Assembly (NCBI GenBank): GCA_965230765.1
Contig: CBDDLR010000001.1
Location: forward strand, 2,294,001-2,358,000
DNA from: Sunxiuqinia sp965230765
Lineage (GTDB): Bacteria; Bacteroidota; Bacteroidia; Bacteroidales; Prolixibacteraceae
Length of the DNA: 64,000 bases
Direction: 5' to 3'
In this document: in pieces, positions 43,460-52,489 of the stretch
Position numbering within the stretch: position 1 is the first letter of the stretch
How the letters are laid out: each line of letters opens with the position of its first letter
Notes under the pieces: generated by a model
The model's database searches: none
What the model was told of the DNA's origin: nothing
Seen by the model: the letters and a program-made list of their open reading frames with translations, nothing else
Program-made: the position numbers and the translations under genes

Positions 43460-43582
43460 GGCATTAGTGGTTTGTTTGTTTTTGCAATGCTATGTTAAAG
43501 AATCTTCCTTTTTATTCAAAAAATATTATAAATAATTAACATTTTTTAGGTGCGTGATTTCCAGTGCTTTTCTGGGTGGAAA

Positions 43583-43621
43583 ACTAAAAACCCTTGACAT
43601 TTCTTAATTGTCAAGGGTTTT
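43583..43621 (-). terminator. Terminator after tRNA-Arg
   Basis: 13-bp perfect stem AAAACCCTTGACA / TGTCAAGGGTTTT (43587-43599 with 43609-43621), with a T-run on the minus-strand exit side. It ends the tRNA transcript 15 nt after the gene. Confidence 0.85.
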
Positions 43622-43635
43622 AAATATGAATGATG

Positions 43636-43707
43636 TGATCCCACCGGGATTCGAACCCAGATCGCAAGAACCGGAATCTTGTATTCTATCCATTGAACTA
43701 TGGGACC
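43636..43707 (-). tRNA. tRNA-Arg (anticodon CCG)
   Basis: The minus strand folds into a full cloverleaf: acceptor GGTCCCA / TGGGATC with discriminator A, D-arm starting GTTCAATGG, anticodon stem CAAGA / TCTTG around loop TTCCGGT (anticodon CCG, reading CGG), and T-arm CTGGG TTCGAAT CCCGG. The 3' CCA is not encoded. 72 nt. Single tRNA gene with its own terminator. Confidence 0.93.
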
Positions 43708-43842
43708 ATTTAGCGCATGCAAAAATAGCAAAACATTTTGTACTGGGGCATTTTATATAAAAAAGTTAAACCGGTCCCAAAATCTACGGGGTATTGTTAA
43801 TAAGTAAGTTGGATTGCTTACTTTTCTGGTGCATAAAATCTT

Positions 43843-43850
43843 TATTTTTG
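43843..43850 (+). promoter_or_regulatory. Bacteroidota -7 element before the HD-YjbQ-BFD operon
   Basis: TATTTTTG fits TAnnTTTG and ends 7 nt before the ATG at 43858, so the transcript would be leaderless or nearly so. A small inverted repeat (AGTAAG ... CTTACT, about 43804-43823) lies at the -33 region and could be an operator. Confidence 0.4.
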
Positions 43851-43857
43851 CTCCTCT

Positions 43858-44661
43858 ATGGAAACGATAAACTTTAAGAAGGAGACTATTGAAGCCAGTC
43901 ATATTTTCTTTGAAAAATACGTGGCTTCGTTTATCCAACACGAGGATAGCTTGGTAGCTGATTCGCTTTTATTAAAGAAAGAGCATTCGGAACGGGTGGC
44001 ACACTTATGCAGGTTTATTGCAGAGAAATCACTACTAGACAAAGAAGAACAAGAAATGGCTGAGTTCATTGGGTTGTGGCATGACCTTGGTCGTTTTGAG
44101 CAATATGAAAAATACCGAACTTTTAATGACGATGAATCTGAAGATCATGGCGAGTTAGGAATTAGATTATTGCAGGAGCAAGAATTCTTTAAAACCTTAC
44201 CTGAAAGCAATCAAGAGATTATACTTCAGTCCATTAAGTATCATAGTCATGCTCAACTTCCTGCCAAATTAGATAAGCAGATTTTATTATTTAGTCAGAT
44301 TTTACGCGATGCCGACAAGCTGGATATCTGGGAGACTTGCGTAAAAAACCTTCAGCGGGATGGCTCTTTTAAATTGGCATCAATCAATTATGGTTTACCA
44401 AAGTCCATTACGATATCAGAAGAAGTTATAAAGCGGATAAGCCAACAGAAAACAGTGTTGAAAAAAGATATTAAATCGTTGGATGATTTTAAGTTATTAC
44501 TTATTTCAATGGTGTTTGATTTAAACTTCAAATGCAGTTTTCTTATTTTAAATGAGAAGCAGCTCGTGAGAAAAATCTACGATTCGCTTCCCAAGAAAGA
44601 TGAAGTTTATGAAGCCTACAGGAAAGTAAAGCTTTATATTGAAAATAAGTTTGTGGTTTAA
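43858..44661 (+). CDS. HD-domain phosphohydrolase
   Basis: A 267-aa soluble protein with a metal-dependent HD fold: His43 in KEHSERVAHL, the His75-Asp76 pair in GLWHDLGRFEQY, His97 in EDHGELG, and Asp in LRDADKLDIW. The family hydrolyses nucleotides or phosphate esters; the substrate is unknown. Its stop overlaps the start of yjbQ by one base (TAATG), which suggests translational coupling in a three-gene operon. Confidence 0.85.
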   Translation: METINFKKETIEASHIFFEKYVASFIQHEDSLVADSLLLKKEHSERVAHLCRFIAEKSLLDKEEQEMAEFIGLWHDLGRFEQYEKYRTFNDDESEDHGELGIRLLQEQEFFKTLPESNQEIILQSIKYHSHAQLPAKLDKQILLFSQILRDADKLDIWETCVKNLQRDGSFKLASINYGLPKSITISEEVIKRISQQKTVLKKDIKSLDDFKLLLISMVFDLNFKCSFLILNEKQLVRKIYDSLPKKDEVYEAYRKVKLYIENKFVV

Positions 44662-45068
44662 TGCAAAAGGTTATCCATATACCTACTCATGATCACGATG
44701 GTTTGTACGATATAACCAGTCAGGTTGAAGCTATTGTGAAAGAAAGCAGGGTAGGGCAAGGGGTTGTCAATGTTTACGTTCAGGGTGCTACCGCAGGGAT
44801 CATGATCCAGGAAAACTGGGACGATTCCGTACAAAATGATGTGATTAATTTGTTGAGGAAATTGATACCATCGGGGGTGTGGCAGCACGATGCCCAGGAT
44901 AATAATGGAGACTCACATTTGAAGGCTGGAATTGTTGGTCCATCAGAATCCATTCCAATTGTGGAAGGGAAAATGGGACTTTCTACCTGGCAAAACATTT
45001 TTTTGTGTGAATTTGACGGACCACGAGAAAACCGATCAATAGTAGTAACTGTTTTGGAAGATAAGTAA
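44661..45068 (+). CDS. YjbQ family protein (UPF0047)
   Basis: A 135-aa beta-rich protein of the YjbQ family. Family marks: TSQVEAIVKESRVGQGVVNVYV, GATAGIMIQE, WQHDAQDNNGDSHLKA (His-rich metal site) and STWQNIFLCEFDGPRE. Some members show weak thiamine-phosphate synthase activity, but the physiological role is not settled. It overlaps both neighbours by one base. Confidence 0.9.
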   Translation: MQKVIHIPTHDHDGLYDITSQVEAIVKESRVGQGVVNVYVQGATAGIMIQENWDDSVQNDVINLLRKLIPSGVWQHDAQDNNGDSHLKAGIVGPSESIPIVEGKMGLSTWQNIFLCEFDGPRENRSIVVTVLEDK

Positions 45069-45280
45069 TGGGAAACAGGTTAGTTTGTATATGCAATATG
45101 GTGTCGGAGAAGGAAATAGTTGATGCGCTAAAAAAAGGTGCACGAACTACAAAAGACATTCAGGAAGCTTGTTATGCCGGTACAACTTGTGGAAAATGCC
45201 TGATGACGATTGATACCATTGTTGAAGAATTTAATTCAAAACGTCCAGAAGATCCTCAGCAAAGTATTCAGTTCGGTTAG
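45068..45280 (+). CDS. BFD-like [2Fe-2S] protein
   Basis: A 70-aa protein with the cysteine spacing of bacterioferritin-associated ferredoxin: Cys7-x-Cys9 and Cys41-x2-Cys44 around CICNMVSEKEIVDALKKGA and AGTTCGKC. Such domains carry one [2Fe-2S] cluster and deliver electrons, for example to bacterioferritin or within nitrite reductase and NifU. No bacterioferritin is near. It is the third gene of the HD-yjbQ-bfd set and its 3' end overlaps the convergent ThuA gene by four bases. Confidence 0.85.
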   Translation: MGNRLVCICNMVSEKEIVDALKKGARTTKDIQEACYAGTTCGKCLMTIDTIVEEFNSKRPEDPQQSIQFG

Positions 45281-46035
45281 TCGGTACGTTTACCTGCCCA
45301 CTCAATAGCACCAGCAATATGCTGGCGAATATTTGGATCATCAAAAGTTTCAGCGGTGTGCCCAAATACAGTGTAAAATGATCTAATACCATCATATTCC
45401 TGCCACCAGATCAGAGGATGGTCGCCCATTTTCCAATCATCGTTTTCAGCTTCTTTTATTGACGATTCATCCAGCCTTGCCAGCACATTCACATTTTCTC
45501 GCGGATTGGCTTTAAAGGTGTACCATTCATCAAAAGTTGTATAGGTTTTCATTTCTTTAAATGCCTCCATGGCAGGATGATCGTAATCCTCAAAGATTAC
45601 CGTACCAATTTGTGATGGTGGGTGAGATTCAAAGTATGCACCATTTAATTCACCGTACCATTCCCATTCATATTCGCAATCAGCGCTTGAGTGGATACCA
45701 ACAAACCCTTTCCCTGATTTCATGTGGTTTTGAAATGCCTTTTGTTGTTTGTCTGTAAGAACATCACCACTGGGATTTAGAAAAACCACCACATCAAATC
45801 GTTTCAAAAAGTCGTTGTTGAAAAACTCAGAATTTTCTGTAGCAGTAACTTCCCAGTTAGATTCCTGGGCTAACTCTGATAACATTTTGATACCGTTGGA
45901 AATTGATTGATGGCGGTATTCCGTTGTTTTTGAAAAAACGAGTACATTCAATTTCTCGTTTTTCTCTACTTTGTCATTTGCATATAGCTGTGTGAAAAAG
46001 AAAAAGCTGATCAGTATGGTTATAATCCGATTCAT
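45277..46035 (-). CDS. Exported ThuA-domain protein
   Basis: A 252-aa secreted protein (signal IITILISFFFFTQLYA). It carries a ThuA-like glutamine-amidotransferase-like fold: NVLVFSKTTEYRHQSI, VVFLNPSGDVLTDKQQKAF, GKGFVGIHSSADCEYEW, and the C-terminal HPLIWWQEYDGIRSFYTVFGHTAETF. In Bacteroidota such proteins are often linked to carbohydrate use and DUF1080-type genes; activity is not known. Transcribed alone. Confidence 0.88.
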   Translation of the reverse strand: MNRIITILISFFFFTQLYANDKVEKNEKLNVLVFSKTTEYRHQSISNGIKMLSELAQESNWEVTATENSEFFNNDFLKRFDVVVFLNPSGDVLTDKQQKAFQNHMKSGKGFVGIHSSADCEYEWEWYGELNGAYFESHPPSQIGTVIFEDYDHPAMEAFKEMKTYTTFDEWYTFKANPRENVNVLARLDESSIKEAENDDWKMGDHPLIWWQEYDGIRSFYTVFGHTAETFDDPNIRQHIAGAIEWAGKRTD

Positions 46036-46214
46036 TTTGCTGGTTGAATAATTAGTTCATACAATGTTACGAAAAAAGAGCACCGTGGTTTGGTAGGAAA
46101 GTAAAGAGTTTTCAACAATAAGCTATTAACAAGTCGCTCAGATTATCAGTGGTTTAGCGCTTAATTTCTGTGTGGCATACATTCATTCTTCCGATAGAAG
46201 ATTTGAGAAAATCA

Positions 46215-46248
46215 TAAAAAAAAGGATTTCATCCGAGAATGAAACCCT
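46215..46248 (-). terminator. Terminator of the methylmalonyl-CoA decarboxylase operon
   Basis: Stem AGGATTTCAT / ATGAAACCCT (46223-46232 with 46239-46248, one mismatch) followed on the minus strand by eight T. It lies 25 nt after the oadB stop. Confidence 0.75.
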
Positions 46249-46272
46249 TCTGGTATAGTAGTACGGTCTTTT

Positions 46273-47916
46273 TTACATTAAGAAGCTCAATAAGATACCT
46301 GCACCAATTGCTGAACCAATAACACCGGAAACGTTAGGCGCCATGGCGTGCATTAACAAGTGGTTCGAAGGATCGTATTGTAGCCCGAGGTGCTGAACTA
46401 CGCGGGCACTATCTGGAACAGCAGATACCCCTGAAGCACCAATCATTGGGTTGATTTTGTTTCTTTTTGAGAGGAACAGGTTCATCAATTTTGCACCGAT
46501 TACACCACCAGCTGTTGCAATAATAAATGAAGCAGCACCCAGTCCAAATATCTTGATGGATGAAGGTGTTAGGAACACATCGGCCTGAGTAGAAGCACCA
46601 ACAGTAATACCTAGCAAAATAGTGATGGTGTCGATTAATGCATTACTGGCCGTGTTTGCCAAACGTTTGGTTACACCAGATTCTTTCAACAAGTTCCCGA
46701 AGAAAAGCATACCTAAAAGAGGTAAGGCAGAAGGTGCAATATAAGCCGTCAGCATCAATCCAACAATGGGGAACAAAATCTTCTCAAGCTTTGATACCGC
46801 ACGAGGAGGTTTCATTTTAATCCTCCGTTCGCGTTTTGATGTGAGAAGACGAATCACAGGTGGTTGAATTACCGGCACCAATGCCATGTATGAATATGCT
46901 GCAATAGCAATCGGGCCAATCAGGTTTTGAACAACTTCGCCATTCGGCATAATGTTTACCCCGTTGGCAAGTTTCGATGAAATAAAGATCGCTGTAGGGC
47001 CATCTGCACCGCCAATAATACCAATTGCACCAGCCTCAGGTGGGGCAAATCCAAGGTACAATGCACCTAAGAATGTAAGGAAGATACCAATTTGTGCCGC
47101 AGCACCCAATAGCATCAATTTTGGATTTGAGATCAATGAAGAGAAATCGGTCATTGCCCCAATGCCAAGGAAAATCAAAGGTGGGTACCAACCCTGTACA
47201 ACCCCTTGGTAAAGGATATTCAATACTGAACCCGGCTCGTATACTCCGAGTTTAAGGTTGAAGTCCATCGCCTGGAACATGGGAATGTTACCAATCAAAA
47301 TACCAAATCCGATAGGTATTAAAAGAAGTGGTTCAAAATCATAACGAATAGCAAGGAAAATAAAGAAAAACCCAACCAGCATCATTACCAGGTGTTGCCA
47401 GGTAACGTTTGCAAATCCAGAGAACTCGTAAAAGTTAAACAGTCCGGAAACGGCATTGGGATAGTGCTTGTAAACATACCCGTCTCCTTCAAGTTGACCT
47501 TCTTCATTCATGCTTAAAACCCTCGTTGGAAGGTTTAAAACCTCATCATAGGTGTCGTAGCTGGAACCCATTGCATTGGGATCCATGTTCTTGCGCAGGT
47601 GGGTAAGTTTCTTTGAATTGAAACGAAGCGTGATCATTCCGTTTTCAACCTGCCAGGTACCGGTGTACCGTTGTTTGGCAGAGTCAAGCAAGAAAGAATG
47701 ATCCTCTTCAAACCCAAACGTTTTATAGCGTTTTTGGGTACGAGGGTCTTTATTTTCACTTATTTCCGCATCGTAAGTTGGGATAGGAATATATCCATCA
47801 GCCCTGTTAATCCATTTTCCGGTAATCAATTCATCAGCAATTGCTGAATCATCAGCACTTGAATATTGCGGAAAAATAAAGAGGAACGCAGCTAATATCA
47901 GAAGTAATTTTTTCAT
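46273..47916 (-). CDS. oadB: Na+-translocating decarboxylase beta subunit with N-terminal secreted-type domain
   Basis: The membrane channel subunit that decarboxylates carboxybiotin and pumps Na+. The core starts near residue 165 with about nine to ten membrane segments and has IGIIGGADGPTAIFIS, whose Asp305 matches the essential Asp of OadB/MmdB, and SGVSAVPDSARV and HAMAPNVSGVIGSAIGAG. At 547 aa it is about 150 longer than usual: residues 1-21 are a signal peptide and about 30-150 a lipocalin-like beta domain (ITGKWINRADG, YTGTWQVENGMITLRF), predicted to face the periplasm. It ends the operon mce-mmdA-oadG-biotin carrier-oadB. Confidence 0.92.
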   Translation of the reverse strand: MKKLLLILAAFLFIFPQYSSADDSAIADELITGKWINRADGYIPIPTYDAEISENKDPRTQKRYKTFGFEEDHSFLLDSAKQRYTGTWQVENGMITLRFNSKKLTHLRKNMDPNAMGSSYDTYDEVLNLPTRVLSMNEEGQLEGDGYVYKHYPNAVSGLFNFYEFSGFANVTWQHLVMMLVGFFFIFLAIRYDFEPLLLIPIGFGILIGNIPMFQAMDFNLKLGVYEPGSVLNILYQGVVQGWYPPLIFLGIGAMTDFSSLISNPKLMLLGAAAQIGIFLTFLGALYLGFAPPEAGAIGIIGGADGPTAIFISSKLANGVNIMPNGEVVQNLIGPIAIAAYSYMALVPVIQPPVIRLLTSKRERRIKMKPPRAVSKLEKILFPIVGLMLTAYIAPSALPLLGMLFFGNLLKESGVTKRLANTASNALIDTITILLGITVGASTQADVFLTPSSIKIFGLGAASFIIATAGGVIGAKLMNLFLSKRNKINPMIGASGVSAVPDSARVVQHLGLQYDPSNHLLMHAMAPNVSGVIGSAIGAGILLSFLM

Positions 47917-47932
47917 TCTTATTTCTTTTTAG

Positions 47933-48358
47933 TTAGCTGATTTCAATCAATACATCATCTTGAAGAACTGCATCGCCTTCCTTCACTTTAATGTTACTTA
48001 TTACTCCATCTTTTTCTGCCAGTACCTGGTTTTCCATCTTCATGGCTTCCATAATCAAAAGGTTTTGACCAGCTTTTACAGTATCGCCTTGACTTACATT
48101 CAATTTCAGAATTGTTCCTGGAAGTGGCGCTTTTACTGTAACAGAACCTGCTGATTCCGTTTTCTTGATTTCACCTTCGCCTGGTTGCTTAATAACCGGT
48201 TTCCGGATAAGCTGTGGAGTTTTATTTTGTTTGAATTCGGCATGGATTTCAACAGCATACTTTGTACCGTTTACTTCGATGTGAGCAACATTGTCTTCCA
48301 TATCCTGGATATGCACATCGTAATCGTCGCCGCTTATGGTAAATTTATACTTTTTCAT
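47933..48358 (-). CDS. Biotin carrier subunit of the decarboxylase
   Basis: A 141-aa biotinyl protein. The C-terminal domain (from residue 70) has APLPGTILKLNVSQGD and EAMKMENQ, with the biotinylated Lys107. The N-terminal part is the short beta segment usual for these carriers, and a Pro/Lys-rich linker lies between. It shuttles carboxybiotin from MmdA to the membrane subunit OadB, whose gene follows 17 nt later. Confidence 0.93.
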   Translation of the reverse strand: MKKYKFTISGDDYDVHIQDMEDNVAHIEVNGTKYAVEIHAEFKQNKTPQLIRKPVIKQPGEGEIKKTESAGSVTVKAPLPGTILKLNVSQGDTVKAGQNLLIMEAMKMENQVLAEKDGVISNIKVKEGDAVLQDDVLIEIS

Positions 48359-48377
48359 GATTAACTTGAATTGGGAT

Positions 48378-48740
48378 TTAAGATTGACGCGGCCAGTTGT
48401 TGGTCACACTGTATATTTTAGAGCTCCATGGGGAATAAGCCTTACGAACCTTTTTAATGGTTACGATATTACTTTCTTCGTCATGCAGTTCGTTGAAGTA
48501 TAAATGCAGGGCAGTACTAATTGCTGCAGTTACATTCCCTTCAATATGGCAGATATCCTCATCACAATGTCTTTCGTGTTTGCGAATGCGTTTCTTCAGG
48601 TTCATGTTGATCAGTTTTGGCAATCGTAAAAAGATAACCACCAGCAGGGTCAACGAGAACAATACAATAGAGAAACCCACTAACGCAACAGTCAATCCAA
48701 CATCGGCATGAAATGCTAATATAGTCGCTAAGCTGTTCAT
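48378..48740 (-). CDS. OadG-type small subunit
   Basis: A 120-aa protein with one strong N-terminal membrane helix (VALVGFSIVLFSLTLLVVIFL) and a charged cytosolic tail that includes HERHCDEDICHIEG, a possible metal site. Small helix-anchor subunits of this type hold the decarboxylase complex together. The sequence is weakly conserved, and the call rests much on its position between mmdA and the biotin carrier. Confidence 0.8.
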   Translation of the reverse strand: MNSLATILAFHADVGLTVALVGFSIVLFSLTLLVVIFLRLPKLINMNLKKRIRKHERHCDEDICHIEGNVTAAISTALHLYFNELHDEESNIVTIKKVRKAYSPWSSKIYSVTNNWPRQS

Positions 48741-48747
48741 AATTCAA

Positions 48748-50307
48748 TTATAATGGAATGTTTGAATGTTTCTTCGGTGGATTGACCAATTTCTTCGTTG
48801 CCAAACTTTGAAGGCCACGAATAATACGGAATCGTGTATTCATAGGTTCAATCACGTCATCAATATAACCAAGTGAAGCAGCCTGGTAGGGATTGGCAAA
48901 TTTTTCCTTATACTCCTCTTCGTGCTTGGTAATAAATTCAGCTCTTTCTTCCGGATCTTCAATCTTCGAAATTTTCTTTCCTTCAAGAACCTCAACAGCT
49001 CCAGCAGCTCCCATTACTGCAATCTCCGCAGTTGGCCATGCATAATTGAAATCTCCACGAAGTTGTTTACACGACATCACATCATGCGCACCGCCGTATG
49101 ATTTACGAAGTGTAACAGTGATTTTTGGAACAGTAGCTTCACCATAAGCAAACATTAGTTTTGCTCCATGGGTGATGATACCACCATATTCTTGTCCACT
49201 TCCTGGTAGGAATCCAGGAACATCTACAAGGGTAATAATTGGAATATTGAAGCAGTCAAGGAAACGCACAAAACGGGCAGCCTTGCGTGAAGCTTCAATG
49301 TCAAGTACCCCGGCCAGGTAATTAGGTTGGTTGGCAACAATACCTACCGACTGTCCATCGAATTTTGCAAATCCAACAACAATGTTTTTCGCATAGTTAC
49401 GGTGAACTTCAAGGAACTCGCCAGAGTCAACTATTGAATAAATAACCTCTTTTACATCGTAAGGTTGGTTCGGGTTATCAGGGATAATTTCATTCAATGA
49501 TTCCTCCAAACGGTCAATAGGGTCACTGCATTCTGTAGTTGGTGCTTCTTCCAGGTTATTTTGTGGAAGGTAGCTTAACAACTTACGGGTAAGCATAATG
49601 CCTTCCTGTTCATTTTCTGTAAGGAAATGAGCAACCCCAGATTTACTTGCGTGAACTTTACCGCCACCAAGGTCTTCGGTTGTAATGTCTTCTCCGGTAA
49701 CTGTTTTTACCACTTTGGGCCCGGTAACGAACATGTACGAGTTCTGCTCACTCATCATGATGAAATCGGTGAGGGCAGGGGAGTATACTGCACCACCAGC
49801 ACAGGGACCAAAAATTGCAGAGATTTGAGGTACTACACCAGATGCAAGGATGTTGCGTTCAAAGATTTCCGCATAGCCTGCCAAGCTGGTAACACCTTCC
49901 TGAATACGAGCGCCACCACTATCGTTAATGCCGATAACAGGAGCACCAACTTTCATGGCCATGTCCATCACCTTGCAAATCTTTTGTGCAAAGGTTTCTG
50001 AAAGCGAACCACCAAATACCGTAAAATCCTGGGCGTATACGTAAACAACCCGGCCATCAATTGTACCGTGCCCTGTTACAACACCATCTCCCAAAATTTT
50101 TGATTTTTCCATACCGAAGTTTGTGCATCGGTGGGTGACAAACATATCAAACTCTTCAAAACTACCTTCATCAAGAAGCATCTCGATGCGTTCGCGTGCA
50201 GTAAATTTTCCTTTTGCATGTTGGGCATCAATTCGTTTGATCCCACCACCTAATTTGGCTTCTGCACGTAAGTCAATTAGTTTTTTAATTTTATCTTGAT
50301 TGCTCAT
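48748..50307 (-). CDS. mmdA: Methylmalonyl-CoA decarboxylase alpha (carboxyltransferase) subunit
   Basis: A 519-aa biotin-dependent acyl-CoA carboxyltransferase. The N-half has FTARERIEMLLDEGSFEE, GGARIQEGV and GPCAGGAVYSPALTDF; the C-half has DVPGFLPGSGQEYGGIITHGAK and SYGGAHDVMSCKQL. The sequence cannot alone separate methylmalonyl-CoA decarboxylase from propionyl-CoA carboxylase, but the presence of oadB, oadG and mce and the lack of a biotin carboxylase gene point to the Na+-pumping decarboxylase. It moves the carboxyl group from (S)-methylmalonyl-CoA to biotin. Confidence 0.93.
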   Translation of the reverse strand: MSNQDKIKKLIDLRAEAKLGGGIKRIDAQHAKGKFTARERIEMLLDEGSFEEFDMFVTHRCTNFGMEKSKILGDGVVTGHGTIDGRVVYVYAQDFTVFGGSLSETFAQKICKVMDMAMKVGAPVIGINDSGGARIQEGVTSLAGYAEIFERNILASGVVPQISAIFGPCAGGAVYSPALTDFIMMSEQNSYMFVTGPKVVKTVTGEDITTEDLGGGKVHASKSGVAHFLTENEQEGIMLTRKLLSYLPQNNLEEAPTTECSDPIDRLEESLNEIIPDNPNQPYDVKEVIYSIVDSGEFLEVHRNYAKNIVVGFAKFDGQSVGIVANQPNYLAGVLDIEASRKAARFVRFLDCFNIPIITLVDVPGFLPGSGQEYGGIITHGAKLMFAYGEATVPKITVTLRKSYGGAHDVMSCKQLRGDFNYAWPTAEIAVMGAAGAVEVLEGKKISKIEDPEERAEFITKHEEEYKEKFANPYQAASLGYIDDVIEPMNTRFRIIRGLQSLATKKLVNPPKKHSNIPL

Positions 50308-50332
50308 TTGAGGTTAAAATAGATGATTCTGG

Positions 50333-50734
50333 TTATTCAGAACAAAACTCGGTTAAAACGCCCAATGTTGCTTTTGGATGAAGGAAACCAATGTTTAAAC
50401 CTTCAGCTCCTTTTCGGGCAGTTTTATCAATTAATTGTACGCCTTTTTCCTGCGCTTCATTTAGAGCTTCATTTACATCGTTTACAGCAAAAGCAAGGTG
50501 GTGAATGCCTTGTCCTTTTTTCTCGATGAATTTGCCAATTGGTCCTTCAGGATCAGTGGATTCAAGTAGTTCGATTTTTGTGTCACCAACTTTGAAAAAA
50601 GCTGTTTTAACTTTTTGGTCAGTAACTTCTTCAATTGCGTAACATTTCATTCCCAATACGTTTTCGTAGTAAGGAATAGCTTCTTCAAGGCTCTTTACCG
50701 CAATTCCAATGTGTTCAATATGTGATACATTCAT
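50333..50734 (-). CDS. mce: Methylmalonyl-CoA epimerase
   Basis: A 133-aa protein of the vicinal-oxygen-chelate fold. It converts (2R)- and (2S)-methylmalonyl-CoA. Metal ligands can be seen: His8 in IEHIGIAV, Glu in IELLES, His in GIHHLAFAV and the C-terminal Glu in LTEFC. It is the first gene of the decarboxylase operon, 25 nt before mmdA, which fixes its role in the succinate-propionate route. Confidence 0.95.
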   Translation of the reverse strand: MNVSHIEHIGIAVKSLEEAIPYYENVLGMKCYAIEEVTDQKVKTAFFKVGDTKIELLESTDPEGPIGKFIEKKGQGIHHLAFAVNDVNEALNEAQEKGVQLIDKTARKGAEGLNIGFLHPKATLGVLTEFCSE

Positions 50735-50943
50735 TATTTGGTTGGTATATTAGTTAATAATTCAACGTTTCGCAGGTCAAATTTTTTTAAACGAATGACT
50801 CAAATGTTCGAAAAAGAGATGAAAATTATTCAGAAGAATAGATCTTTAACGAATTTGAAGTCAAGAAAAGAACGGATCAAAATCTTTTGCAAGCTTATTA
50901 ATTCCGTGAATATTATTTAATAATATTCGTCAGGTTTATCGAT

Positions 50944-50969
50944 AAAAAAAGGCAGGACGAACCCTGCCT
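50944..50969 (-). terminator. Terminator after the acyl-CoA transferase
   Basis: Stem AGGCAGG / CCTGCCT (50950-50956 with 50963-50969), 6-nt loop, T-run on the minus strand, just after the stop at 50976. Confidence 0.8.
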
Positions 50970-50975
50970 GCTTAT

Positions 50976-52292
50976 TTATACTTCTTCTTTGTTACTTACG
51001 AAGTGAAAATGTGGTCCAAAACGTTCAAACGCAGCTTTGTCAAGTTCCTCCCGATGCTCTGGGTGAGCAATGGAAATTAACAGTCTCGCTCTTTCCTGCA
51101 ACGTTTTTCCGTACAAGTTAACTGCACCATACTCGGTAACTACCCAGTGCATATTTGCGCGTGTACTTACAACACCAGACCCGGTGATAAGCGTTGGACA
51201 TATTTTAGAGACTCCTTTTGCTGTTATCGAAGGAAGGGCAATAATCGGCTTTCCACCTTTTGAGTGACCAGCACCACGAATAAAATCAATTTGCCCACCA
51301 ACCCCGGAGTAATGTTTTATTCCGATTGAATCAGCGCAAACCTGACCCGTTAAATCAATTGCCAGGGCCGAGTTGATAGCAGTTACTTTATCATTCTTAC
51401 GGATTACATGAACGTTGTTCGTATGCGCAACATCCATCATGGCAACTCGTGGGTTGTCATCCACAAAATCGTAAAGAGCTTGTGAGCCCATCAGGAAAGA
51501 AGCAACCATTTTGCCTTTGTCAATGGCTTTGTGCTTTCCGGTAACGATCCCTTTTTCCACCAAAGGAAGAATTCCATCAGCAAACATTTCAGTATGGACG
51601 CCCAGGTCTTTGTGGTTTTCTAGCTGTGCCAGAACAGCATTTGGAATACCGCCGATTCCCATTTGAAGGCAGGCACCATCTTCAACCAGTTCAGCAACTC
51701 TTTTACCAATGGCGATATCCAAATCAGTAAGTGGGGCAGGGTCATGAACATAAAGAGGGCTTTCATCCTCTACAAATAAGTCAAGTTCGTCGACATGAAC
51801 CATTGCATCGCCCCAGGCTCTTGGTACATTCGGGTTAATGGCTGCAATAACAACATCGGCACATTCAATGGCCGCCAATGTTGCATCAACCGATGTTCCT
51901 AAAGATACATAACCATGCTTGTCAGGTGTTGAACACATGATCATGGCTACATTTACTTTCAAATATCCTTCCCGGATTAATTTTTGCGTTTCACTTAAAA
52001 AAACAGGGATGTAATCGGCATATCCTGCCTGAGTTTGTTTACGTAAATTTCCACCAACAAAAAATTGCTCAGAAATAAAAACTCCTTCAAACTCTGGATT
52101 GGCAAAATCAACTTGTCCTTCAATGTGGATATGTTGAACTTTTACATCGTATATTTCACCATTCCTTCCCCTCTCAACCATGGGCTTTATTAGTGTGTGT
52201 GGCGTAACTGCCACACTGCTAAAGTGAACACGGTCTCCTGATTTTATAACTTTTACTGCTTCTTCAGCAGAAATGAACTTTATTGGTTTCAT
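50976..52292 (-). CDS. Acetyl-CoA hydrolase/transferase family protein (4-hydroxybutyrate or butyrate:acetate CoA-transferase type)
   Basis: A 438-aa family I CoA-transferase related to Cat1/Cat2 and AbfT. The substrate loop GIGGIPNAVL is followed by the catalytic Glu235 in HTEMFADG; the C-terminal domain has GVGGQIDFIRGA and ITGSGVVSTRANMHWVVTEYG. It moves CoA between acetate and another acyl group, such as succinate, propionate or butyrate; the exact pair is unclear. Between the propionate operon and the TCA cluster, a role in acetate/propionate release is likely. A -7 box (TATATTTG) is read at 52331-52338. Confidence 0.9.
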   Translation of the reverse strand: MKPIKFISAEEAVKVIKSGDRVHFSSVAVTPHTLIKPMVERGRNGEIYDVKVQHIHIEGQVDFANPEFEGVFISEQFFVGGNLRKQTQAGYADYIPVFLSETQKLIREGYLKVNVAMIMCSTPDKHGYVSLGTSVDATLAAIECADVVIAAINPNVPRAWGDAMVHVDELDLFVEDESPLYVHDPAPLTDLDIAIGKRVAELVEDGACLQMGIGGIPNAVLAQLENHKDLGVHTEMFADGILPLVEKGIVTGKHKAIDKGKMVASFLMGSQALYDFVDDNPRVAMMDVAHTNNVHVIRKNDKVTAINSALAIDLTGQVCADSIGIKHYSGVGGQIDFIRGAGHSKGGKPIIALPSITAKGVSKICPTLITGSGVVSTRANMHWVVTEYGAVNLYGKTLQERARLLISIAHPEHREELDKAAFERFGPHFHFVSNKEEV

Positions 52293-52489
52293 ATATATTT
52301 TTTATAATAGGTTCTGCTTTTGAACGAGTAGCAAATATAGGATATATATTATGCACGGTAAGTTTCTAAAAAGTTATTTATAAGTTGTCTAAGCAATAGC
52401 GGGTTTTTGTAAAGTTAATGTTAACAGTACAGATCGGAATAGTTCAAAGCGTATGAGTTGAAGAAGAAGGGGTGCAGTCAGGCTTTTTT

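Noticed and set aside
43546..43731. 61-aa minus-strand ORF
   Set aside because: It covers the tRNA-Arg gene and its terminator, which explain the sequence.
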